From the NCBI GenBank assembly GCA_030916665.1, contig JAUPWC010000245.1, forward strand, positions 1 to 5,021: DNA of 5,021 bases, in the 5' to 3' direction. Below the pieces are notes generated by a model. That model was not told where the DNA came from. It did no database searches and saw only the letters and a list, made by a program, of their open reading frames with translations. The position numbers and the translations under genes were made by a program. This document shows positions 1-5,021 of this stretch, piece after piece. Position 1 is the first letter of the stretch; each line of letters starts with the position of its first letter. Source of the DNA: Verrucomicrobiota bacterium. GTDB lineage: Bacteria; Verrucomicrobiota; Verrucomicrobiia; Opitutales; Opitutaceae.

Positions 1-22
1 GATTCAATCCCCAAGGCCCTTC

Positions 23-101
23 AACCACAGATTACACAGATGGACACGGATACCGAGCTGCCTCATATCTATTCTGTGACAATCCGTGTTCATCTGTGGT
101 T
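23..101. repeat. Long imperfect inverted repeat, probable dispersed intergenic repeat
   Basis: The left arm (23-51) begins AACCACAGAT and ends GGACACGGAT. The right arm (82-101) reads ATCCGTGTTCATCTGTGGTT, whose reverse complement is AACCACAGAT followed by GAACACGGAT. The arms match at 19 of 20 positions once a 9-base insertion in the left arm (33-41, TACACAGAT, a near-duplicate of the preceding CACAGAT) is set aside. The loop is 30 bases (52-81) and AT-richer than the flanking DNA. I recall sequences of this type as common intergenic repeats in Verrucomicrobia and other environmental bacteria, but that is memory and not a search. There is no transposase, so it is a non-autonomous or REP/MITE-like element at most. 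It lies 21 bases before the anti-sigma-like ATG and could also fold in the transcript leader. Confidence 0.75.
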
Positions 102-122
102 AAATATCCTGATCCCTCCCTC

Positions 123-599
123 ATGAACTGCCGCGACAACGAATCCCTGATTCTGGCCGAACGGGACGGCGCGCTGACCAAACCGCAGCTCGCCGCCCTC
201 TCGGACCATGTCGCGGCCTGCCCGGCCTGCGCGAAGCTCCGCGCCGATCTCGCCACCGCCCTGCGTGCCTACAAATCCGGTCTCGCTGAAGTCCCCGCGC
301 CCGACGCCGACGAAGCCTGGCGCGAACTCCAGGCCCGCCTGCATGCTCCGGCCCGGCGCGCGAAGAAACGTCCGCTCGCACCGCTGATCTGGTTTGGTGC
401 GCCGATCGCCGCCGCGGCGGCGCTGGCGATCGCCCTGCTGCCCCGCTCGGGCGAGCCGCTTCCGGCCAGTCCGCTCGAAGCCCGCGCCGAATTCGTGGAA
501 GCCGGCGACCCCGCTGCGTCCACCCTGGTTTACGTGGACAAGGAGAGCGGCTGGCTCGTCGTCTGGGCGGTCGAAGCGACGGACGACACGAAAGGCTGA
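123..599 (+). CDS. Anti-sigma-factor-like protein, zinc-finger (zf-HC2 type) with one membrane segment
   Basis: This is a 158-residue protein. The N-terminus carries Cys3 and then H29-x3-C33-x2-C36 (HVAACPAC), the pattern of the zinc-binding anti-sigma (ZAS/zf-HC2) fold that binds an ECF sigma factor in the cytoplasm. A basic stretch (ARRAKKR, about 77-83) precedes one hydrophobic, Ala-rich membrane segment (about 85-106). A short outer domain of about 50 residues ends with VYVDKESGWLVVWAVE, a strand-like stretch I recall at the end of related small anti-sigma-like proteins. By family, the protein would hold a sigma factor at the membrane; the partner is not in the window and would be expected just upstream. 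ATG123 is preferred because the in-frame GTG at 96 lies inside the inverted-repeat arm and would add nine residues (VKYPDPSL-type) unrelated to the fold. No Shine-Dalgarno sequence is visible. It could instead be a zinc-finger membrane protein without a sigma partner. Confidence 0.8.
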   Translation: MNCRDNESLILAERDGALTKPQLAALSDHVAACPACAKLRADLATALRAYKSGLAEVPAPDADEAWRELQARLHAPARRAKKRPLAPLIWFGAPIAAAAALAIALLPRSGEPLPASPLEARAEFVEAGDPAASTLVYVDKESGWLVVWAVEATDDTKG

Positions 600-669
600 G
601 GACAGGCTGTTCCGGCCCCAGGCCGTAAGAGCCCATCCCCATATCGCGCTCCGGGTTTGTCGTGGGCCA

Positions 670-683
670 GCGACCTTGGTCGC
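670..683. repeat. Perfect short palindrome GCGACC-TT-GGTCGC
   Basis: Six-base arms are exactly complementary around a TT centre. As RNA the loop is too short for all six pairs to form, so this reads better as a DNA-level palindrome or REP-like unit than a terminator. It begins a run of adjacent inverted repeats that continues to 743. Confidence 0.6.
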
Positions 684-696
684 GCTCCGGGCAAAA

Positions 697-743
697 GGCA
701 GCGCGTGCAAGCACGCTGCCCACACAAAGCAGGGTTATGTGGG
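697..743. repeat. Two overlapping hairpins, REP-like
   Basis: The first stem is GGCAGCG (697-703) with CGCTGCC (714-720), seven perfect pairs around a 10-base loop. The second is CCCACA (719-724) with TGTGGG (738-743), six pairs around 13 bases. The stems share bases 719-720, so both cannot form fully at once. Together with the palindrome at 670-683 this looks like a compound repetitive extragenic element. No T-tract follows, so a classical terminator is not supported. Confidence 0.55.
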
Positions 744-749
744 TCGGTC

Positions 750-772
750 CTTCGCCTCCTTCGTGGCCTTCT
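750..772. repeat. Possible degenerate dispersed repeat (CTTCGCCTCCTTCGTGGCC type)
   Basis: The segment resembles a motif (CTTCGCGTCCTTCGTGG) that I recall between genes in many environmental bacterial genomes, often alongside the type of repeat seen at 23-101. Only one copy is in this window, so repetition cannot be shown here. It contains an internal echo, CTTCGCCTC then CTTCGTGGC. Confidence 0.3.
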
Positions 773-801
773 CGAGAGAAAATCTGCTCGGGCGGAAATC
801 A

Positions 802-855
802 AAATCGACCGCGCCCGCCTTCCTCCGGTATCCCAGATTCGGGACGGCGCGATTT
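802..855. repeat. Imperfect inverted repeat with nested small stem
   Basis: AAATC (802-806) plus GCGCC (811-815) pairs with GGCGC (846-850) plus GATTT (851-855), giving ten pairs interrupted by a four-base bulge (807-810). Inside the 30-base loop a second small stem, TCCC (831-834) with GGGA (841-844), can form. It lies in the non-coding gap about 110 bases before the next gene and could be a transcript-leader structure or another REP-like unit. Confidence 0.4.
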
Positions 856-938
856 CGGTTTCAGGGCAATTGATCCTCCTGCGCCGGAACCCACATTTCG
901 TTATTGGCTGCCATTGAACGCGTAGCAACGGCGCGAAG

Positions 939-965
939 CCTTGGCATGCGTGATGCAAGGGTGAG
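939..965 (+). promoter_or_regulatory. Candidate ribosome-binding site inside a hairpin, before the 39-residue ORF
   Basis: AAGGGTGAG (957-965) gives a weak Shine-Dalgarno core, AAGG (957-960), eight bases before ATG969. The same AAGG forms the 3' arm of a stem: CCTTG (939-943) and CAT (945-947) pair with ATG (953-955) and CAAGG (956-960), leaving G944 bulged and a five-base loop. If real, the stem would hide the site. Seen in sequence; function is inferred. Confidence 0.35.
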
Positions 966-968
966 CGC

Positions 969-1088
969 ATGCTGCTGGCATCACACACCCTGCACTATCG
1001 GGTCCACACAACCGTCTGTCTCACGCTCGGCATCGCTCTGGCGACTGCGGCCAGCTTCATCGCCTCGCTCGTCCTGCTCCTGACCTGA
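969..1088 (+). CDS. Small hydrophobic membrane protein, 39 residues, unknown function
   Basis: The translation has a short His-containing N-terminus (MLLASHTLHYRVHTT) followed by an uninterrupted hydrophobic segment of about 24 residues (15-38, from TVCLTLGIAL to SLVLLL) that reaches the C-terminus. This predicts one membrane span and almost nothing outside it. A weak AAGG site lies eight bases upstream. The stop is six bases before the next ATG, in the same frame. I do not recognise a family. The gene could be a real small protein, a leader peptide for the genes below, or the first part of a longer gene broken by the TGA at 1086-1088. Small size limits confidence. Confidence 0.45.
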   Translation: MLLASHTLHYRVHTTVCLTLGIALATAASFIASLVLLLT

Positions 1089-1094
1089 TCCGCC

Positions 1095-1358
1095 ATGAGC
1101 CTTCAACCTCAACGCCCTTTTCTGCATCGCCGGCTGCCGCGCGCAATCCTGCTGGCGATGTTCGCGGGCGGGCTGGCGCTGGGCGGAATTCATTTTGGCA
1201 GCCACGCCTGCGTGACGTCGGCCGCTCCGGCGCTGGCTGCCGCCGCAACCGCCCCCGCATCACCGGCGGCGACCGAACGCCGTCAGTCCGCCTGGCCGCG
1301 TGCCGCGCTGCGCGTCTGGCTCCTCGTTCCCCAGCTCCTCCCGACGCATGATCGCTGA
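1095..1358 (+). CDS. Small membrane or exported protein, 87 residues, unknown function
   Basis: The N-terminus is basic (RPFLHRRLPR, about 7-16) and is followed by a hydrophobic segment (about 17-35, AILLAMFAGGLALGG), which fits a signal anchor or uncleaved signal peptide. An Ala/Pro-rich linker (43-60) and a short hydrophobic C-terminal patch (about 67-83, WPRAALRVWLLVPQLLP) follow. One cysteine is present (residue 39). No domain is recognised. Its stop overlaps the start of the permease gene by 11 bases (ATGATCGCTGA), an arrangement that often gives coupled translation. It shares a frame with the 39-residue ORF upstream. The tail may encode little of its own, so the real gene could be a chance ORF; the tight overlap is the best argument in favour. 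Confidence 0.45.
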   Translation: MSLQPQRPFLHRRLPRAILLAMFAGGLALGGIHFGSHACVTSAAPALAAAATAPASPAATERRQSAWPRAALRVWLLVPQLLPTHDR

Positions 1359-3861
1359 AACCTTTCTCCAGGACCTGCGCATCGGCCTCCGCGTCCTGCG
1401 CAAGGAGAAATCCTTCTGCGCCCTCGCCGTCTTCGTGCTGGCGCTCGGGATCTGCGCCGTCACCACCCAGTTCACCGTCGTCAACGCCGCCGTGCTGCGC
1501 GGCTTCTCCTTTCCCGACAGCCATCAGCTCATGGATGTCCAGCTGGTGGACCCCGCGCAGCCCAACGCCAACAACTTCAACGGCCGCGTCACCGCCCTGG
1601 ATTACGAGGACATGCGCGCCGCGCAGTCGGCCTTCTCGGCGATGGCCGGCTACATGAACGGCTCGACGGTCAACGTCACCTACCGCGGCACGCCCCAGCG
1701 CTACACGGGCGCCTACGTGACCGAGCATTTCTTCCCGATCCTGGGCGTCGAGCCCGTCATGGGCCGCAACTTCACCGCCGCCGACAACCAGCCCGGCGCG
1801 GAACGCGTCACCCTCATCAGCTATGCGCTCTGGGAGCGCGACTACGGGCGCAATCCCGACATCGTCGGCGAGCCTGTCCGCATCAACGGCCGCAGCGCCA
1901 CCATCATCGGCGTGATGCCGCCGCGCTTCAACTTCCCGGTCAACGAGCAGATCTGGCTGCCGCTCTACAACGAGTTTCCGGTCCGTCCCCGCAACGACCA
2001 GGCCGCGAACAACATTGCGATCCTCGGCCGGCTCCGCCCCGACGTGACCCTGGAGCAGGCGACCGCCGAGTTCACGGGCATCGCCGGCAACCTCGCGCGC
2101 GCCAACCCCGACACCAACAAGGACGTGTCCGCCGCCCGCGTGCAGCCGCTCATCAACAATTTCACCGGCCCGCAGCTCCGCGGCCTCATGTTCACCATGC
2201 TCGCCTTCTGCGTCGGCGTGCTGTTGATCGCCTGCGTCAACGTGATGAACATGCAGTTCGCCCGTGCCACCCTGCGCGCCAAGGAACTCGCCATCCGCTC
2301 CTCGCTCGGCGCCACGCGCATCCGCCTCATCCGCCAGATGCTCACCGAGAGCCTGCTGCTCGCCATCCTCGGCGCCCTGCTCGGCGTGGGCGCCTCGGTC
2401 TGGAGCGTGCGGCTGCTGACCGACGCGACCGCCGCCCTGCCCTTCCCGCTGCCCTACTGGATCGTGTTCACCATCGACGGGCAGGTGCTCGCCTTCACCG
2501 TCGGCGCCACGATGCTCGCCGCCCTCGGCTCGGGGCTCATCCCGGCCTGGCTGGCTTCACGCGCCAGCGCGGCCGACGTGCTCAAGGAGTCCGGCCGCGG
2601 CAACACCGGCCGCCTCACCACCCTGCTCACCCGCGGACTGGTGGTCCTCCAGATCCTTGTCACCAGCATCCTGCTGGTCGGCTCGCTGCTCCAGCTGAAG
2701 TCCATCCTGCGCCAGCAGACCATCGACTACGGCTACGACACCGGCTCGGTCTATTCCGCGCGTCTCGGGCTCTTCGAGGCCGACTACCCCACGCCGCAGG
2801 CCAAGCGCCAGTTCTTCGACCGCCTGCTCCGCCAACTCCGTTCCAGCCCCGAGGTCGGAGCCGCCGCCATCAGCTCGCGCTTCCGCATGACTTTTTCCGG
2901 CAACGGCGCCATCGAGATCGAGGGCCGCACCTACGCCAAGGAGACCGACCGGCCGCAGGCCAACTTCGAGAACGTCTCCGAGGGCTTCTTCATCGCGGTC
3001 GGACACGGGCTGATCGAGGGCCGCGACTTCACCCTCGAGGACGACGACCTGAAACTGCCCGTCGCCATCGTGAACACCGCGTTCGTGAAGAAATTCTTCA
3101 ATGGCGAGAGCCCCCTCGGCCGCCGCTTCCGCACGGTCGGCGCCAATAATTCCTACGGCCCCTGGCGCGCCATCGTCGGCGTGGCACCCGCGCTGCGCAT
3201 GACCGCCCCCTTCAACAACAACGCCCAGCTCGGCGAGGAGGGTTTCTATGTGCCGCTTTACGCCAACGTCTTCGGTCCCTTGCCCGCCGCGCTGCCCGCC
3301 CCGCAATTCGCCACCGTGGTCGTCCGCCCGCGCGGCGGCCAGTCCGGCGACACCGCCGCGGCCATGACCCGCCGTGAGCTGCAACGGGTGGACCAGAATC
3401 TTCCGCTCTATTTCGCCGGCACCCCGCAGCGCCTGCTCGACGAGACGCTGGGCCAGAACCGCATCATCGCGACCATGTTCACGATCTTTGGCGTGGTCGC
3501 CCTCATCCTCGCGGCCGTCGGTCTCTACGGCGTCACCTCCTTCTCCGTCAACCAGCGCACCCAGGAATTCGGCATCCGCATGGCGCTGGGCGCGGAGAAC
3601 CGCACCATCCTCTCGATGGTCCTCCGGCAGGGACTCATCCAGCTCGGCATCGGCCTGGTGCTCGGGCTCGGTCTCGCGCTCGCCGCCGCCCTGCTCGCCT
3701 CGGCCGGCATCCAAAATTTCCTGTTCCAGGTGAAGCCGCATGACCCGGCCACCTTCCTCTCGGTCTTCGCCGTGCTGAGCGTCGTCTCGGTCATCGCCAC
3801 CCTCATCCCCGCCCGCCGCGCCACGAAGGTGGACCCGATGGTGGCGCTGCGCGCGGAATAA
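1348..3861 (+). CDS. ADOP-type ABC transporter permease (MacB_PCD/FtsX duplicated), complete
   Basis: An 837-residue inner-membrane protein with the duplicated layout of the ADOP permeases (about 800 residues). It opens with DLRIGLRVLRKEKSF and a first span (about 22-48, with LALGI), then a MacB-like periplasmic domain (about 50-275). The first FtsX domain (about 280-410) carries three spans and the motif KELAIRSSLGATRIRLIRQM (312-331). A further span (about 428-450) starts the second half, with a second periplasmic domain (about 455-700). The second FtsX domain (about 705-830) carries the matching motif EFGIRMALGAENRTILSMVL and ends with PARRATKVDPMVALRAE, the usual terminus of the family. 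By family it should act in MacB-like mechanotransmission or export with a separate ATPase, but none is in the window and the substrate is unknown. ATG1348 is chosen because the family begins a few residues before the DLR motif; ATG1300 would add 16 unrelated residues. No Shine-Dalgarno is visible, so coupling to the overlapping upstream ORF is plausible. Confidence 0.93.
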   Translation: MIAETFLQDLRIGLRVLRKEKSFCALAVFVLALGICAVTTQFTVVNAAVLRGFSFPDSHQLMDVQLVDPAQPNANNFNGRVTALDYEDMRAAQSAFSAMAGYMNGSTVNVTYRGTPQRYTGAYVTEHFFPILGVEPVMGRNFTAADNQPGAERVTLISYALWERDYGRNPDIVGEPVRINGRSATIIGVMPPRFNFPVNEQIWLPLYNEFPVRPRNDQAANNIAILGRLRPDVTLEQATAEFTGIAGNLARANPDTNKDVSAARVQPLINNFTGPQLRGLMFTMLAFCVGVLLIACVNVMNMQFARATLRAKELAIRSSLGATRIRLIRQMLTESLLLAILGALLGVGASVWSVRLLTDATAALPFPLPYWIVFTIDGQVLAFTVGATMLAALGSGLIPAWLASRASAADVLKESGRGNTGRLTTLLTRGLVVLQILVTSILLVGSLLQLKSILRQQTIDYGYDTGSVYSARLGLFEADYPTPQAKRQFFDRLLRQLRSSPEVGAAAISSRFRMTFSGNGAIEIEGRTYAKETDRPQANFENVSEGFFIAVGHGLIEGRDFTLEDDDLKLPVAIVNTAFVKKFFNGESPLGRRFRTVGANNSYGPWRAIVGVAPALRMTAPFNNNAQLGEEGFYVPLYANVFGPLPAALPAPQFATVVVRPRGGQSGDTAAAMTRRELQRVDQNLPLYFAGTPQRLLDETLGQNRIIATMFTIFGVVALILAAVGLYGVTSFSVNQRTQEFGIRMALGAENRTILSMVLRQGLIQLGIGLVLGLGLALAAALLASAGIQNFLFQVKPHDPATFLSVFAVLSVVSVIATLIPARRATKVDPMVALRAE

Positions 3862-3870
3862 CGCCGCGCC

Positions 3871-3951
3871 AGTTGAAGTCCCAAGTTGAAGTTTAAGTAA
3901 CCAAGCCAAACCGCCCCACACTGCTTCAACTTAAACTTCCCCCTTAAACTT
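3871..3951. repeat. 13-base-phased direct and inverted repeats between the two permease genes
   Basis: AGTTGAAGT occurs at 3871-3879 and again at 3884-3892, 13 bases apart. On the other side CTTAAACTT occurs at 3930-3938 and 3943-3951, also 13 bases apart. GAAGTTTAAGT (3888-3898) is an exact reverse complement of ACTTAAACTTC (3929-3939), an 11-pair stem around a 30-base loop, and AAGTTTAAG (3889-3897) can pair alternatively with the last copy (3943-3951). The element is AT-rich against GC-rich genes and ends two bases before the next ATG. I recall similar CTTCAACTTAAACTT sequences as dispersed repeats in Opitutaceae, unverified here. It lacks a GC-rich stem and so does not look like a classical terminator. 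Confidence 0.7.
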
Positions 3952-3953
3952 TT

Positions 3954-5021
3954 ATGCACGATCTCCGCTTCGCTTTCCGCCAGCTCCTGAAATCACCGGG
4001 CTACACGCTCATCGCCGTGATCACGCTGGCTCTGGGCATCGGCCTGAACACCTCGATGTTCAGCCTGATGAACCTCCTCATCCTGCGCCCGCTGCCTTAT
4101 CCGGAGAAGGAGCAGCTCGTGCGCGTCTTCCGCACCACGCCGCAGAATCCGCGCAACGACCACAGCGCGCCGTCCTTCACCGACCTCCGGCGCGAGGCGG
4201 CTGATTTTGCCCGCCTCATCGCCTACCGGCAGTGGGGCTACACGCTCACGCAGCCCGGCCGCACCCCGGTGAACCTCAGCTCGCTCCGCGTCTCCGCCGA
4301 CTTTTTCGACGTGCTCGGCGTCAAGCCCGCCTACGGCCGCACGTTCACCCCGGAGGAGGATCAGCCCGGCAACCAGGTCATCATCCTCAGCTACGCTTCG
4401 TGGATGGCGCATTTTGGCGGCGATCCCGGCGTCGTGGGCAAGACCTTCACCATCGACGGCCTGCCCACCACGCTTGTCGGCGTCCTGCCCGAAAATTTCT
4501 CCAACATCCTGCTCTGGGGCCCCGGCGACGCCTTCCGGCCGCTCGGTCTCGCCGAACAGGAAAAGGCCAACCGCGACGATGTCAGCATCCAGATCCTGGG
4601 CCGCCGCAACCCGGACCTGACGCTGGAACAGTTCAACACCCGGCTCGCCACGATCTACACCAACCTCGCCGAGACCCGTCCGCGCGACCAGAGCGAAGAC
4701 GGCATCAACGCCGTCAGCCTGCAGGGCTCCACGATTCCTCCGGGCACCGGCATTTCCACGGTCATGCTGCTTTGCCTCGCCGGCTTCGTGCTGCTGATCG
4801 TCTGCGGCAACCTCGCCAACCTCCAGCTCGCGCGCGCCGTCTCCCGCGGGCGCGAGTTCGCCGTCCGCGCGGCGCTCGGCGCCTCGCGCGGGCATCTGCT
4901 GCGGCCGCTGCTGACCGAGAGCGTGCTGCTCGCCCTGACCGGCGGCGTGCTCGGCGTCCTCGTCACCGTCTGGGGCAACGAGTGGATCTCCAAGCGCATG
5001 AGCGAGAACCTGCCCATCAAC
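3954..5021 (+). CDS. Second ADOP-type ABC transporter permease, C-terminus beyond the window
   Basis: The first 356 codons are open to the window edge with no stop. The start MHDLRFAFRQLLKSPGYT is the classic opening of the family, followed by a first span (about 17-45, with ITLALGIG), then LRPLPYPEKEQLVRV and a MacB-like periplasmic domain (about 46-265; PSFTDLRR at 73-80, ADFFDVLGVKPAYGR at 115-129). A second span (about 267-292) leads into the FtsX motif REFAVRAALGASRGHLLRPL (300-319) with TESVLLAL after it, then another span. This covers roughly the first half of a duplicated permease. It is a diverged paralogue of the gene upstream, matching it in domain order. No Shine-Dalgarno is visible; the bases before ATG3954 belong to the repeat element. 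It probably shares a transcript with the first permease. It could prove to be a single-unit MacB-like permease if the sequence stops early after the edge; the start and motifs favour the ADOP type. Confidence 0.92.
   Translation, partial: MHDLRFAFRQLLKSPGYTLIAVITLALGIGLNTSMFSLMNLLILRPLPYPEKEQLVRVFRTTPQNPRNDHSAPSFTDLRREAADFARLIAYRQWGYTLTQPGRTPVNLSSLRVSADFFDVLGVKPAYGRTFTPEEDQPGNQVIILSYASWMAHFGGDPGVVGKTFTIDGLPTTLVGVLPENFSNILLWGPGDAFRPLGLAEQEKANRDDVSIQILGRRNPDLTLEQFNTRLATIYTNLAETRPRDQSEDGINAVSLQGSTIPPGTGISTVMLLCLAGFVLLIVCGNLANLQLARAVSRGREFAVRAALGASRGHLLRPLLTESVLLALTGGVLGVLVTVWGNEWISKRMSENLPIN

Larger units (their letters stand above)
600..968. other. Non-coding, hairpin-rich intergenic stretch
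   Basis: These 369 bases hold no gene I can support. Short open frames exist on both strands, but they run through the inverted repeats, have low-complexity Arg-rich translations and show no recognisable domain. The stretch contains several separate inverted repeats (listed individually) and an AT-richer section around 775-805. No stem is followed by a T-run, so I cannot name a factor-independent terminator for the upstream gene. No convincing -35/-10 pair is visible either, although a promoter for the downstream small ORFs would be expected between about 860 and 940. Confidence 0.7.

Noticed and set aside
90..725. 211-codon minus-strand open frame overlapping the anti-sigma-like gene
   Set aside because: It runs through the gene and the downstream repeats, is Arg/Gly rich, and shows no motif; the + strand frame has the zinc-binding motif and membrane segment.
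870..898. TTGATC followed at 17 bases by ACATTT as a promoter
   Set aside because: The first hexamer is a fair -35 match, but the second matches the -10 consensus poorly, and promoter rules in this kind of organism are uncertain.
657..925. Two overlapping + strand open frames of about 86 codons in the gap
   Set aside because: They cross the inverted-repeat cluster, overlap each other in different frames, and have Arg/Ser/Pro-rich translations with no membrane segment or domain.
1300..1347. Upstream in-frame ATG that would lengthen the first permease by 16 residues
   Set aside because: The added residues (Ser/Arg/Pro-rich) do not fit the family, whose members begin just before the DLR motif; ATG1348 gives the expected N-terminus.
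2557..3921. 454-codon open frame on the minus strand, opposite the first permease
   Set aside because: Its translation is low-complexity (Gly, Glu, Asp, Arg and His rich), typical of a high-GC antisense shadow, while the + strand carries an unmistakable full-length permease over the same bases.
3862..3953. Factor-independent terminator between the permeases
   Set aside because: The stem is AT-rich and followed by CCCC and a further repeat copy instead of a T-run, so the hallmarks are missing.
3993..4895. 300-codon open frame on the minus strand, opposite the second permease
   Set aside because: The same kind of antisense shadow: no domain, Ala/Gly/Glu/Arg-rich translation, and it is opposite a clear family member.
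1..5021. CRISPR array, tRNA, rRNA or transposase
   Set aside because: I saw no regularly spaced repeats with unique spacers, no tRNA-like arms or rRNA segments, and no transposase reading frame on either strand.

Overview
The window is high-GC bacterial DNA with genes only on the + strand. It suggests a verrucomicrobium of the Opitutaceae type. This is inferred from three things: two large orphan MacB/FtsX-type permeases in tandem (the 'acidobacterial duplicated orphan permease', ADOP, architecture, common in Acidobacteria and Verrucomicrobia), weak or absent Shine-Dalgarno sequences before the main genes, and AT-richer inverted repeats between genes of a kind I recall as dispersed in such genomes. 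No 16S rRNA or other definitive marker is present.

Layout. Positions 1-122 hold no gene but contain a long imperfect inverted repeat (23-101). A small membrane-anchored anti-sigma-factor-like protein follows (123-599), with an N-terminal zinc-binding H-x3-C-x2-C motif and one membrane segment; its cognate ECF sigma gene would be expected upstream, outside the window. Positions 600-968 are non-coding and dense in small inverted repeats. Next come two short same-frame ORFs, 969-1088 and 1095-1358, separated by one TGA and six bases; each encodes a tiny, probably single-span membrane protein of unknown function. The second overlaps the start of a complete 837-residue ADOP-type permease (1348-3861) by 11 bases. 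A 92-base spacer containing a 13-base-phased inverted repeat (3871-3951) separates it from a second, paralogous permease (3954 to the window end, incomplete at its C-terminus).

How the genes may work together. The small ORFs and the first permease are packed tightly enough to be one transcription unit, and the second permease probably continues it. No ATP-binding subunit is visible, so the permeases are orphans within this window and their substrate cannot be read from sequence. The anti-sigma-like gene is about 370 bases upstream across a repeat-rich gap, so co-regulation with the permeases is not established. I see no clear evidence of a wholly new system. The most unusual items are the pair of small membrane ORFs fused by position to an orphan permease, and the structured repeats between genes.
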